Below, piece after piece: positions 1 to 7,675 of a stretch of 14,483 nucleotides of DNA. Under the pieces are notes generated by a model. The model searched no databases and was not told the DNA's origin. It saw only the letters and a list, made by a program, of their open reading frames with translations. Origin of the DNA: Cyanobacteria bacterium UBA8803. Lineage in GTDB: Bacteria; Cyanobacteriota; Cyanobacteriia; Cyanobacteriales; Coleofasciculaceae. How positions within the stretch are numbered: the stretch's first letter is position 1; each line of letters opens with the position of its first letter. The translations under genes and the position numbers were made by a program. Location of the stretch: assembly GCA_003505715.1 (NCBI GenBank), contig DNXU01000300.1, positions 2,569 to 17,051 of the forward strand, given 5' to 3'.

Positions 1-150
1 GGGGGGGCAAGGGGAGTATGTCAAGCGAAACCCTTGATTGTTAATTAGTCTACGGAGACAGACTTGGTTTGTGTAGTTGCGAATTCCATTCGCGTTAGCT
101 TAGTCATCGTTGGAGCTGGTTGCCTCGACCCAACCTACGAAGTAAGGTTA

Positions 151-990
151 TTATGCAGGATATAAGCGTCGGATCATGCCCATGCCCATGGGGGTTTTTC
201 GCCCGATGCCACTGTAAAGAGCAAAGTCAGCTAAAGCATTAATTTGCTTAATGACTAGTGGTTCAACCTCACCCATAATGCGAAAATTAATTACCCCGAC
301 ACAGCCAATAAACTTACTGCGAGAATCAACGGCAACTTGAGTGTGGATATCAAAAAAACTGGGAAAAATATGCTCAACTAAGGTTTTAGGTAATTCAATC
401 CCACTGTATTGGTTCCAGCGATTAATCAAACTGTTAAATACCAAATCTCGCGTCGGTAAAGCACAATCAAATTGGCTTTGTCGGAATGCCGTCGGCGTAC
501 AAAAAGCCAAATCGATTTGGCGATCGCCCTCGGCAGCGTGGTCGTACAATTGAGCATAACTACAGGCATTCGCCCAAGGCTGGGTGGACTGGGGAGTACC
601 GAGGATACTGGTAATCTGCAAGTCAGCTGGACCTAAATGCCAGGGATGTTCGGGGTTGAGGTTCAACCAGAGGTGAGTGAGTTGGCTGAATAGAGTATCG
701 TCCAGCAGAGAAACCCGCCACCAACAAGGTTTACCCGTGGGGATGACTTTGGTATGTTCCCATTGCAAGATATGGCGCTGACTCTTGATCCCTAACTTGG
801 GAGTAGACAGGACTTGCAAAGGACTAAGGGTAAAAGCTTTATCAGGCTTAGCATCATGGAGATAGTCCCCTAATTTGCGATCAACGGAACTAACCAGATT
901 AAGGAAAAGGGCGTGTAGATGTCTACCACTCAGGAATTGCGGAGGAATGGGAGAGAGGGGGAGGAGGTTGAGGATCAGGCTGTGCGGCAT
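151..990 (-). CDS. cas6: CRISPR pre-crRNA endoribonuclease Cas6 (type I-D)
   Basis: Cas6 cuts the pre-crRNA within each repeat and leaves the 8-nt repeat handle on the crRNA. The 279-residue product ends with the glycine-rich loop typical of the family, GIGRKTPMGMGMIRRL at about residues 261-276. The N-terminal region has two histidines (H24 and H26, in SGRHLHALF) that are candidates for the general-base histidine of Cas6 enzymes. The length is normal for Cas6 and the frame is intact. It is the last gene of the cas10d-csc2-csc1-cas6 run, 192 bp after csc1, and this gap is filled by tandem repeats. The ATG at 988-990 has no clear Shine-Dalgarno sequence, so translation could be weak or the start slightly off. 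The family call is secure; the subtype rests on the neighbours. Confidence 0.93.
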   Translation of the reverse strand: MPHSLILNLLPLSPIPPQFLSGRHLHALFLNLVSSVDRKLGDYLHDAKPDKAFTLSPLQVLSTPKLGIKSQRHILQWEHTKVIPTGKPCWWRVSLLDDTLFSQLTHLWLNLNPEHPWHLGPADLQITSILGTPQSTQPWANACSYAQLYDHAAEGDRQIDLAFCTPTAFRQSQFDCALPTRDLVFNSLINRWNQYSGIELPKTLVEHIFPSFFDIHTQVAVDSRSKFIGCVGVINFRIMGEVEPLVIKQINALADFALYSGIGRKTPMGMGMIRRLYPA

Positions 991-1026
991 TTGATGGGAG
1001 TGAGGAAATTAGGGTGAGTCAATCAG

Positions 1027-1105
1027 CCCATCAGGGCGAGTCAAGCGATCTTGTCGTTTGTAGTAACCCATCAGGGCGAGTCAAGCGATCTTTTCGTTTG
1101 TAGTA
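1027..1105. repeat. Two tandem copies of a 39-nt sequence, period 40
   Basis: Copies at 1027-1065 and 1067-1105 start with CCCATCAGGGCGAGTCAAGC and end with CGTTTGTAGTA. They differ only at 1053/1093 (g versus t). The unit lies in the cas6-csc1 gap, shows no CRISPR-type hairpin and encodes nothing visible. A related word, GGGCGAGT, also occurs at 14360 beside the terminal octamer repeat. Confidence 0.9.
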
Positions 1106-1126
1106 GTATATTGAAACAGGGACTCG

Positions 1127-1162
1127 CCCCTACATAGATATAGATCCCCTACATAGATATAG
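1127..1162. repeat. 17-nt direct repeat, period 19
   Basis: CCCCTACATAGATATAG occurs exactly at 1127-1143 and 1146-1162, just downstream of the csc1 stop. No function is visible. It looks like the interspersed short repeats common in cyanobacterial intergenic DNA. Confidence 0.85.
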
Positions 1163-1182
1163 GTAGTTGATACTTGGGCTTG

Positions 1183-1887
1183 CTAACTGCTAAAGCGGTA
1201 TTGCATTTGAGCGGGAATCTTTAGGGTATTGAATTCATAGTACTGACCTCGCAGTCGGACATTTTTAATTAGACTAACGGGGGGCATGTTGATAACGTCG
1301 TAACTGATGACTTGGTGAGAAAACATGACATCTAAGGGATTGAGAGGATAGGGAAATAGGAACTCTGTTTCAGTAGGCGATCGCTTAATTTCCTGAGTTT
1401 CTCTAATTTCTAACTCTGCCTTACTAGCCCACTTCCCCAAACGAATCCATTTGGGTAGAGTTAGGGGTTGTGCTGAGATTACCAAAAACTCGAATTGGCT
1501 TTCCGGTGCAATTTCTTTTGTCCTGCCAAAACTAGGGATATTTTTCTGCGTCTTTTGCATCTCCACATGATAGCGGTTATCCGCATATTTCCAGGTATTA
1601 AGCACCGCACCATAATGAACTGCCCTGGCAGGAGTGACATAAATCCCTTGCTGGTTGAGGGGAGTTAAATGTTCCTGATATTTAGGTACTTGTTCGGCGC
1701 AAAAGTAGCGGTAGGAATGAGTTTCGGGGACGCGGGTGGCATAGCGATCGCTATCCACCAATCCCAAGGAGTAGCAGAGGGCGTAGTTGTGCAGGATTGG
1801 TTCGGTTTCGTAGAGTCTGCCAATTTCGCGAGTAGCAAAATAGAGACTATCCTGTAACTCAAGTTGGCAACGGTAAATCAGAGGCAT
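1183..1887 (-). CDS. csc1: Type I-D Cascade subunit Csc1 (Cas5d)
   Basis: Csc1 is the Cas5-like RAMP subunit that caps the 5' handle of the crRNA in type I-D Cascade. The N-terminus (MPLIYRCQLELQDSLYFATR, continuing into EIGRLYETEPILHNYAL) is the Csc1 family signature. I chose the ATG at 1885-1887, giving 234 residues, because the family usually starts there and GGGGTGA lies 5 nt upstream. A GTG at 1894-1896 would add three residues and overlap the csc2 TGA. Either way csc2 and csc1 are tightly coupled and probably co-translated. The frame is intact and the length is normal. No catalytic role is expected. Confidence 0.92.
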   Translation of the reverse strand: MPLIYRCQLELQDSLYFATREIGRLYETEPILHNYALCYSLGLVDSDRYATRVPETHSYRYFCAEQVPKYQEHLTPLNQQGIYVTPARAVHYGAVLNTWKYADNRYHVEMQKTQKNIPSFGRTKEIAPESQFEFLVISAQPLTLPKWIRLGKWASKAELEIRETQEIKRSPTETEFLFPYPLNPLDVMFSHQVISYDVINMPPVSLIKNVRLRGQYYEFNTLKIPAQMQYRFSS

Positions 1888-1892
1888 TATCT

Positions 1893-2885
1893 TCACCCCG
1901 CTTTAGCTGCTGTTTTCTTCGGCTTTTCCACATACTTGCTAAAGTAAGCTTTGGCTTCGGCATCAGCTTGTTGCAGAATCGCTTTGAGATTTTCTTCGCT
2001 ACCTGTCAGCCCTTTTACCTCATTGAGGAGAGGTATAAAATCATCGCCAATAAAATCGGTATGCACGATAAACTCCTCAGACATGAGATCCGCGAGCGCC
2101 CTTCTCGCCGCTGCCATCACCTCATCCTCATCTAGCGGATCGGGAGTATGTAAGGTATCGTTCGCTTTCATGGCATCATAAATAGCCTGAGTCCACCGCA
2201 AATTACTGGTAATTTCACCATCAGCAAATACTACACCAATTAGCTCATTTCTGACACGACCAGTGCGCGTAGTTTGTGCCCCATAATGGCGAGTGCGCAG
2301 GATATTATTGAAAACGTAGAGAAAGCTAGCCTCGGTGGGATCTTTGAGGGTCACGATACTGGGAAAGAATACTTGGGGCCTGATATGGTCTTGCTGATTA
2401 ATACGACTCGTCACCTCTCCCTGTTTGCTCATAGTACCATTTTCGTAAGGAGCATTGAGGGTAAATGTTTCGTGGGATTCATCAAAAGAGGTAATCGAGA
2501 AGGCTGTATCGACCACAACTTTTGATTTCTCAGAACCAGAATCACCAATTGCAAAGCCATAGATGATACAGTCAGGATTATTCATGGCGAAATTAACGTT
2601 ATATTCGCATTCTTCCGCCGTCATTAAACCATAATTCCGCAGCAGTTCCCGACCCACCAAGCGTTCTGGTGTAGACTGCTTGCGCTTGAACATAGAGAGG
2701 CGGCTAATTACAGCCTTATCTACCACTCCAGCCCTGACTCGTGATTTATTCAGTTCCCCATCCGTTTGGAATAATGGATAGGATTCGGTCACCCGCATCG
2801 TCAGGAAATGAACGTATTTTCCCATCGGCTTGTAAGGGAATTCCTGGTGGAAAAACTTAGAATTGATACTTTTGATAAATGTCAT
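1893..2885 (-). CDS. csc2: Type I-D Cascade backbone subunit Csc2 (Cas7d)
   Basis: Csc2 is the Cas7-type RAMP protein that polymerises along the crRNA spacer to form the Cascade backbone. The protein from MTFIKSINSKFFHQEFPYKP onward is typical, with the stretches KSRVRAGVVDKAVISRLSMF and RNYGLMTAEECEYNVNF. I chose the ATG at 2883-2885 (330 residues) because GGAGGT sits 4 nt upstream. A longer frame from the ATG at 2951 would add 22 residues that do not look like family sequence. The gap to cas10d is then 105 bp and contains a strong hairpin (2925-2944). The 3' end overlaps or abuts csc1. No lesion is seen. Confidence 0.93.
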   Translation of the reverse strand: MTFIKSINSKFFHQEFPYKPMGKYVHFLTMRVTESYPLFQTDGELNKSRVRAGVVDKAVISRLSMFKRKQSTPERLVGRELLRNYGLMTAEECEYNVNFAMNNPDCIIYGFAIGDSGSEKSKVVVDTAFSITSFDESHETFTLNAPYENGTMSKQGEVTSRINQQDHIRPQVFFPSIVTLKDPTEASFLYVFNNILRTRHYGAQTTRTGRVRNELIGVVFADGEITSNLRWTQAIYDAMKANDTLHTPDPLDEDEVMAAARRALADLMSEEFIVHTDFIGDDFIPLLNEVKGLTGSEENLKAILQQADAEAKAYFSKYVEKPKKTAAKAG

Positions 2886-2924
2886 ATCTACCTCCAAATT
2901 GGTTATCGTGTAAGTTACACCTCG

Positions 2925-2944
2925 CCAGGGAATTAAATCCCTGG
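2925..2944 (-). promoter_or_regulatory. Perfect 7-bp hairpin upstream of the csc2 ribosome-binding site
   Basis: On the minus strand CCAGGGA and TCCCTGG pair around a 6-nt loop. The hairpin is about 30 nt upstream of the csc2 Shine-Dalgarno sequence in the cas10d-csc2 gap. There is no T-run, so it is not a simple terminator. An RNA processing site, a stability element or translational control are possible. It resembles the CRISPR-repeat stem in size but not in sequence. Confidence 0.6.
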
Positions 2945-2990
2945 GGGACATTTTCTACTCCATAAAGGAGCCTTTCCTACTCCATAAACA

Positions 2991-3452
2991 CTATTCCTCA
3001 GCAACATCCTCACCTTTATTTGCCTCCCGATTCTCCCGATCGTCTGCCAAGCGATAAAGAAACTCGCAAGTATCTCGAATTAGATTAATTTGTCGCCCTG
3101 CCAAACGAGCGCGATCGCCTGCAAAGGATTTCTCAAATACTTCCACAACAAAATACCGAGCAAAATCTAACACCGCTTGTCGTTCTTCCTCCCGGTTCTT
3201 CATCACCCAACGCCCCTCAGCCGTAGAGGCATGAACCCGATCCATCAGTTTGAATACCTCCGCAGCAACCGCTGCCACTAAGGTTTCACCTTGAAAAACA
3301 CTGGCATCAGCTTTTAGGATCGTATCGGCAGCAATATCAATCGGTTTCAGGACGGCATTGGATTTAGGATTATATCGCTTATTCGCTTTATAGAATTTGC
3401 GATAGAGGTCGGTCAGTTGTTTGGGATGATTGAGACTAGAATCTGCTCCCAC
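2991..3452 (-). CDS. cas11d: Type I-D small subunit Cas11d, made by internal initiation within cas10d
   Basis: In type I-D systems the small subunit is known to be translated from an internal start in the large-subunit gene. Here an in-frame GTG at 3450-3452 follows GGAGG (minus strand, 3461-3465) with an 8-nt gap, inside the codons for AEELIV. Starting there gives 153 residues beginning GADSSLNHPKQLTDLYRKFY and ending with the Cas10d C-terminus. That size and helical, charged character suit a Cas11 subunit, which lines the belly of Cascade and stabilises the R-loop. The start codon and the ribosome-binding site are seen directly. Expression is inferred. Confidence 0.8.
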   Translation of the reverse strand: MGADSSLNHPKQLTDLYRKFYKANKRYNPKSNAVLKPIDIAADTILKADASVFQGETLVAAVAAEVFKLMDRVHASTAEGRWVMKNREEERQAVLDFARYFVVEVFEKSFAGDRARLAGRQINLIRDTCEFLYRLADDRENREANKGEDVAEE

Positions 3453-6344
3453 AATTAGTTCCTCCGCATTAGGATTATATTGGGTGTAAGGGTCAAAACA
3501 GGGGTAAAAGTGATAGGCATAAAGCTTGATTTTCTCAATTCGCGCTGTTTCACTGTTTTGGTGACGTACCCAACGGTTTAAGTAGCTGAATACATAAAGA
3601 GGACTAGTTTCAAAATCCTTAGCTAGTTCAGTAAATTTACCCCAGTTGGCGTCATAGCCAGATTTACCCTGTTTGGCATTCACATCTAAATGGATGGCAT
3701 AAGCAGCTGTCAGAACTTGCAAAGGAGCGGGGTAGGAAATGCTGTTTTCAGTCCAGCCATCTAAGATGTAATCTAGGCGAAAGCGATCGCGTCTCAATAA
3801 AGCGCGGAACCCATGGGGCGCACTATCGAGAAAAACGCTTTCTTCAAACTCCGCGCCATCATTAAAAGGTGGAATGGGAGATTCTGAAACCACCGTTTTG
3901 ACATCCAGAATCATCGGGAACGCCAAAGCTAACCAGCTAGGCATCACCCAAGATTCCGTATCCGTACTATCCCGCCCTGGTGGCAAGGCCATAAAATAGA
4001 AGGTCATGGGTTGGTCTTTGGGATAGGTCAGCTTAAAGGTACGGTCTTTGCCAGGTTGAGGCTTCTCGTCAATTAAGAAGGCATCTACGCTTTGGTAGCG
4101 ATCGCGTTCTAAGTTAGCCTGGAGGTCTTTACTAATAAAATGGTTCCGGATACTGGTATCGAAGCGAGTTTGGGCAATACCGCTGTACGCTTTCTGCAAA
4201 AATTTATTAGTTTCCGGCGTGAAGTAATAGGTGGGATAGAAATAGAGATAACGGTACTTACCCTCCTCAAACCGCTTGCCGACTGCCTGAGTTTGGTTCA
4301 TTAAAATTTGCCGCAGCATCATCTCTATTCCAGCAATGCTGGAGATGTTACGCTTAGCATTAGAACCACCGAGCATCTGCTTGTTAGTATACACCTGCGG
4401 GGTGAACAAAACCGCTGATTCCATCTGCTCGGTAACGGTGTAGGCAGAGTGAGAAATTGAGCAGATTAACTGTCGTCCTCGTCCGGCTTTCTTCGCCGTG
4501 TTGTAATTACCTAATTCTTTTAAAAAGATATCCGCTTCAGTTTGACTGCCACTAGGTAACACCACCACTCTTGCTACCCAGGATCTTAAATCTTCCCAAC
4601 CATCAGGTAGTTCGTACTGCGAGACAATAGGCTGAATTAAACTCGCCCCATAGGCAATCACAGCCTCTCCAATTTCCCGGATACTCTCAACACCGGGATG
4701 ATGTTCTAGATACTTAGCTGCTAAATAGTACCATTCATAGGGAACTCCCCCTGTATTACCCTTCAGCTTATTTTCCTTCAGGCTCTCATTAATACGTTGA
4801 ATGTCGCGGATTTGGGGTAAATACTCTTGCAGGTTCCAGAATTCAGCAATCTGATGAATTAAGTCTAGGGGAGTTAATGCACGTAATTTTTTATTTTGCT
4901 TCCGCGCTACTTCGATGCGGTTAACTTGTTCCCCCCAAATCTTCCGGCTGATTAAGTCACCAAACTCAGCCAATTGGTCGATCCTAATATCATCAGCAAA
5001 GTTAAAATCATAATCTGCTGCTAAAATCCCCTGTCGCTGGAACTTAACTAGATTCTCGCTACGACTTTTAGCCACCGAAGCTTTATTAGGATTTAAGATA
5101 CGCAACGTCGCATCTAGTGCCACCTGCATCAACCCCACATCATCAAAGAATAAGTTATAGTATTCGGCATATTTCATCCCCTTACCATCTCGACCAAAGC
5201 CAGTTTGCCGCTGTTTTAACTGACTCGCACAAAGAGATTTAATCGTCGCCACCACCCTACTAGGTAACTCCGTCAGGGAAATGGGAGATGCGTTCCGGTC
5301 TGCTAAGTAAATTACCCCCGTCGGCAGATATAATAGTGGTTCATAGTAGGTATGTTCGTCAGTATTAAGCGCCGTATGAGCTTGCATGAGCGCGTTATTA
5401 ACTACATTAGTTAACACGCCCCGGTTTTCCGCAATACTGTGATAAGTAAATTTCAGTTGTCCATCACTCAGGCTATGGATAATTTCTTTAAGTCGGGGAT
5501 GTTCAGCATCTTGGGGGTGCTTCACGATAGAAGCAAGGGAGTCAGCAAGACAGGTTAAATCTGACAGACAACGGAGAGTGCGATCGCTTAATAGCGGATT
5601 TAATCCATATTCAGAAAAGTTCCAATTAGTATCCCACCGCCGTTGAGCATTGTAGGCCATGCACAGCAAATCATCTAAATAGTCTTGATAGGAGTCTGGG
5701 CGATCCGGATTGATAAAATAGTCAATTCCTAACTGGCGTACCTTGTCATCAATAAGTTGGCGATGCTTGGCTAAGGGTAACTTGCGACAATCTGCCGGGA
5801 CATCTGGGAATTTTTCAAAGTCGTGCAGGATAAACCCAGCCAGCACTAGCCGTCGTTCTCGTTCTTTAACTACTCGGCGTACTGTGGTATTAAGTTGCTC
5901 TAATCTTTTCTCAATTAAGTTAGCAGGAAATAAGCCATTAAGTAAGTGGGTGTTCAGGGATTGATCTGCTGCATTATCTCGCCGCACTTTAGCTTTCCCC
6001 TCAACTTCTCGCTGGCGATCGATTTCATCGAAAAATTTTCCCCCTTTGGCAGTAACTCCAATCGCAACTCGCAACAGTTTCGGCAGAACGTATTCGGCAA
6101 AATCTGCCATCACTGGGTCACCGGGATTCTGTGCTTGAATGGCCTCTCGTAATAACTTGAGGGTGAGTAACTCGCTGTCCGGTTCAATGGTGCGGTCAGT
6201 AGCTTTAACCTCAAACCCAAAATCCTCATCCTGCAACCAGTCCTCATCGGTATTATCAACGGCCTCTGAATTCAGATCGTTGTCAGTTGCCAAGGCAGAA
6301 ACTTCGGGTACTTTCTTATCAAGATGATTGCGTTTTTTTGACAT
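2991..6344 (-). CDS. cas10d: Type I-D large subunit and HD nuclease Cas10d (Csc3)
   Basis: Cas10d is the large subunit of type I-D Cascade. It recognises the PAM and carries the HD nuclease that other type I systems have on Cas3. The product is 1117 residues, a usual length. An HD-type site is visible: H133 in NTHLLNGLFP and H174-D175 in FILHDFEKF. The rest follows the Csc3 family, including YNPKSNAVLKPIDIAADTIL near the C-terminus. The region expected to hold a zinc ribbon reads C628-x2-S631 and S668-x2-A671, so three of four cysteines appear to be missing (inference from family pattern). AGGAAAG precedes the ATG. It is the first gene of the minus-strand operon. Its 3' part also encodes Cas11d. 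Confidence 0.95.
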   Translation of the reverse strand: MSKKRNHLDKKVPEVSALATDNDLNSEAVDNTDEDWLQDEDFGFEVKATDRTIEPDSELLTLKLLREAIQAQNPGDPVMADFAEYVLPKLLRVAIGVTAKGGKFFDEIDRQREVEGKAKVRRDNAADQSLNTHLLNGLFPANLIEKRLEQLNTTVRRVVKERERRLVLAGFILHDFEKFPDVPADCRKLPLAKHRQLIDDKVRQLGIDYFINPDRPDSYQDYLDDLLCMAYNAQRRWDTNWNFSEYGLNPLLSDRTLRCLSDLTCLADSLASIVKHPQDAEHPRLKEIIHSLSDGQLKFTYHSIAENRGVLTNVVNNALMQAHTALNTDEHTYYEPLLYLPTGVIYLADRNASPISLTELPSRVVATIKSLCASQLKQRQTGFGRDGKGMKYAEYYNLFFDDVGLMQVALDATLRILNPNKASVAKSRSENLVKFQRQGILAADYDFNFADDIRIDQLAEFGDLISRKIWGEQVNRIEVARKQNKKLRALTPLDLIHQIAEFWNLQEYLPQIRDIQRINESLKENKLKGNTGGVPYEWYYLAAKYLEHHPGVESIREIGEAVIAYGASLIQPIVSQYELPDGWEDLRSWVARVVVLPSGSQTEADIFLKELGNYNTAKKAGRGRQLICSISHSAYTVTEQMESAVLFTPQVYTNKQMLGGSNAKRNISSIAGIEMMLRQILMNQTQAVGKRFEEGKYRYLYFYPTYYFTPETNKFLQKAYSGIAQTRFDTSIRNHFISKDLQANLERDRYQSVDAFLIDEKPQPGKDRTFKLTYPKDQPMTFYFMALPPGRDSTDTESWVMPSWLALAFPMILDVKTVVSESPIPPFNDGAEFEESVFLDSAPHGFRALLRRDRFRLDYILDGWTENSISYPAPLQVLTAAYAIHLDVNAKQGKSGYDANWGKFTELAKDFETSPLYVFSYLNRWVRHQNSETARIEKIKLYAYHFYPCFDPYTQYNPNAEELIVGADSSLNHPKQLTDLYRKFYKANKRYNPKSNAVLKPIDIAADTILKADASVFQGETLVAAVAAEVFKLMDRVHASTAEGRWVMKNREEERQAVLDFARYFVVEVFEKSFAGDRARLAGRQINLIRDTCEFLYRLADDRENREANKGEDVAEE

Positions 6345-6383
6345 TGTCTTTCCTAATTATTTTTCTGGATTGAAGCTAAAGAT

Positions 6384-6430
6384 ACTGCTCTACAGCAGTC
6401 AGAAGAATATCCTATAAAAAACACTGGCAA
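6384..6430 (-). promoter_or_regulatory. Candidate promoter and hairpin upstream of cas10d
   Basis: On the minus strand TTGCCA (6425-6430) and TATTCT (6404-6409) are 15 bp apart, a weak sigma-70-like pair with a short spacer. Just downstream is a perfect 6-bp inverted repeat with a 4-nt loop (ACTGCT at 6384-6389, AGCAGT at 6394-6399). That would lie in the early 5' leader of the cas10d transcript. Since cas3' and cas10d are separated by the inserted block, cas10d probably needs its own promoter. Confidence 0.35.
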
Positions 6431-6455
6431 TATTTTTAATTGAAAATAATCACAC

Positions 6456-6821
6456 TTATTCCTCATTTTCAGGAGCTAACGAATATAGATAGACTGTGAC
6501 TTGATCTATATAGAGCAAATATTGGAGTAAAGCCTTTTCAATAGATCCAAAAACTATTCAGCTGTCAATATCTTTATACTGATTAACTAAAATATTTCGC
6601 ATCCCAGCTGATGGAACTAATTCTGCTGCTAATTCTGACGTAATAATACCTTGACGCCCAGCTTCGACAAATGCATCAGCGTATTTTTCAACAATAAGTT
6701 GCTGTCTGAAGTCTGCCAAGTATTCATCAAGAGGAACAGATCTACACTCTTCTAGGTTATTACGATATTTGGCAATTAACCTAAGTTTTACTAGAACTAC
6801 TTCAGGATCTATCTCTGCCAT
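6456..6821 (-). pseudogene. hepT: HepT-family HEPN toxin ribonuclease (DUF86), inactivated
   Basis: HepT is the HEPN ribonuclease toxin partner of MntA. The start MAEIDPEVVLVKLRLIAKYR and the end SAGMRNILVNQYKDIDS are typical of cyanobacterial DUF86 proteins. The gene is broken in several ways. First, an in-frame TGA at 6558-6560 stops it after 87 codons, although 33 recognisable family codons (IVFGSIEKALLQYLLYIDQV and on) continue in frame to a TAA at 6456. Second, the catalytic R-x4-H-x-Y motif reads R75-NILV-N80-Q-Y82, with the histidine replaced by asparagine. Third, QLIVE runs straight into KYADAF, so about 25 residues of the usual middle helices appear to be missing (inferred from family length). 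The gene overlaps the mntA 3' end by 13 nt. Confidence 0.88.
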
Positions 6822-7264
6822 AATTCTAACTTTTTTAACTCCATAGCGATTAATTTCCATTGGTCTTGACGAAATCTTTTAAGCTCGGCCTCGCTTCTTA
6901 GTGCAGTTAGCCTAAAATAGTCAAATCCACCAGGGTCTTTTTCATAAATAAGAGTACCATCACGAGCTACAAAGTGAGAAAGCAACCATGGACAGTTTTG
7001 TAATTCAACAACATCAATTTTGTCACTGTTAATTTCAAAGACCTGACCCAGAATCCAAGGTACTTCAAACCAAGCCCAACCATTATCTCCTACGCAACCT
7101 TTTCGCAATTCTTCATCATAAAGAGCGGCAAAATCCCAGTCACTATGGGCATGAGTTTTACCCGTGGCTCTAGAACCAAACAAAATTAACATTTTAAGAT
7201 AAGGTATCTTGGCAATAAGTTGTGGATATAAATTTCTCATTTCTTCTATCGTCGGTATTTTCAT
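6809..7264 (-). CDS. mntA: MntA-family nucleotidyltransferase antitoxin
   Basis: MntA proteins neutralise HepT by adding AMP to the tyrosine of its R-x4-H-x-Y motif. This 151-residue protein has the full GS-x10-DxD signature (GSRATGKTHAHSDWD, in LILFGSRATG and onward), so its nucleotidyl-transfer site looks intact. It starts at the ATG 7262-7264 and its 3' end overlaps hepT by 13 nt, the usual coupled layout. Family membership is clear. With the partner toxin dead, the antitoxin may now be a relic or may serve another target. It lies inside the type I-D locus between the mini-CRISPR and cas10d. Confidence 0.88.
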   Translation of the reverse strand: MKIPTIEEMRNLYPQLIAKIPYLKMLILFGSRATGKTHAHSDWDFAALYDEELRKGCVGDNGWAWFEVPWILGQVFEINSDKIDVVELQNCPWLLSHFVARDGTLIYEKDPGGFDYFRLTALRSEAELKRFRQDQWKLIAMELKKLELWQR

Positions 7265-7351
7265 AATGGTTAACTTATCGAACTAATTGTTTTACTTTAT
7301 TCATGGCTAATCATCCATCTTATGAAGACGATTGTAGTATTTGAGGCTAGG

Positions 7352-7402
7352 AAAGCTCTACAGCTACCAATAGGCAATGCTGCTACTGTACTGTAGAGCT
7401 TT
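7352..7402. terminator. Perfect 12-bp stem-loop, possible terminator
   Basis: AAAGCTCTACAG (7352-7363) and CTGTAGAGCTTT (7391-7402) form a perfect 12-bp inverted repeat with a 27-nt loop. It lies between the stop of the 82-residue gene (7427) and the mntA start (7264). Only a TTT follows the stem on either strand, so terminator activity would be imperfect. It could also be an element end or an RNA processing hairpin. Confidence 0.6.
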
Positions 7403-7426
7403 ATTTACTTAATTCGATACTTGCTT

Positions 7427-7675
7427 CTATTTGGCTCCTTGGACAAAAGATAAAAAGTCACGAATTGCTGTTCTTGCTTCAACTGACTTGATCTCATTCT
7501 TGTCAAGCGCTGTTTCCAATAGGGGGCATACAACTTCCTGCAAGAGATCAAAGGCTTTCCTGTTTCTGCCACGAACCTTTTTCTTGATTTCCAAGAATGG
7601 TTTTTGATAAAGAGGAAGGGAAAGTTGTAACCCAGAGATAGAATGGGCGTTAGTTTTTGGGGATGTTCTAGTCAT
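7427..7675 (-). CDS. Hypothetical protein, 82 residues, basic N-terminus
   Basis: I do not recognise this protein. It is 82 residues, with a polar basic N-terminus (MTRTSPKTNAHS), a short hydrophobic patch (LQLSLPLYQKPFL), a very basic stretch (EIKKKVRGRNRK) and a helical acidic C-terminal half. No membrane segment or catalytic motif is visible. There is no convincing Shine-Dalgarno sequence before the ATG at 7673-7675. It is followed by the 12-bp stem-loop and then mntA. Its place among toxin-antitoxin and CRISPR-related elements suggests an accessory role, but nothing in the sequence assigns one. It may be a real small gene or a remnant. Confidence 0.5.
   Translation of the reverse strand: MTRTSPKTNAHSISGLQLSLPLYQKPFLEIKKKVRGRNRKAFDLLQEVVCPLLETALDKNEIKSVEARTAIRDFLSFVQGAK

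Noticed and set aside
1027..1105. CRISPR array made of the 39-nt tandem units
   Set aside because: The copies are adjacent with a 1-nt gap, so there is no spacer, and the unit has no repeat-type stem or GAAAC end.
1669..1857. Plus-strand frame opposite csc1
   Set aside because: It is a shadow of csc1 codons; the csc1 frame is the one with family features.
2886..2951. Longer csc2 start at 2951
   Set aside because: The extra 22 residues do not match Csc2, and GGAGGT lies 4 nt before the ATG at 2885, although a GGAG also precedes the upstream ATG.
6822..6860. HepT start at 6860
   Set aside because: The added 13 residues come from the overlapping mntA frame; DUF86 proteins begin near MAEIDPEVV.
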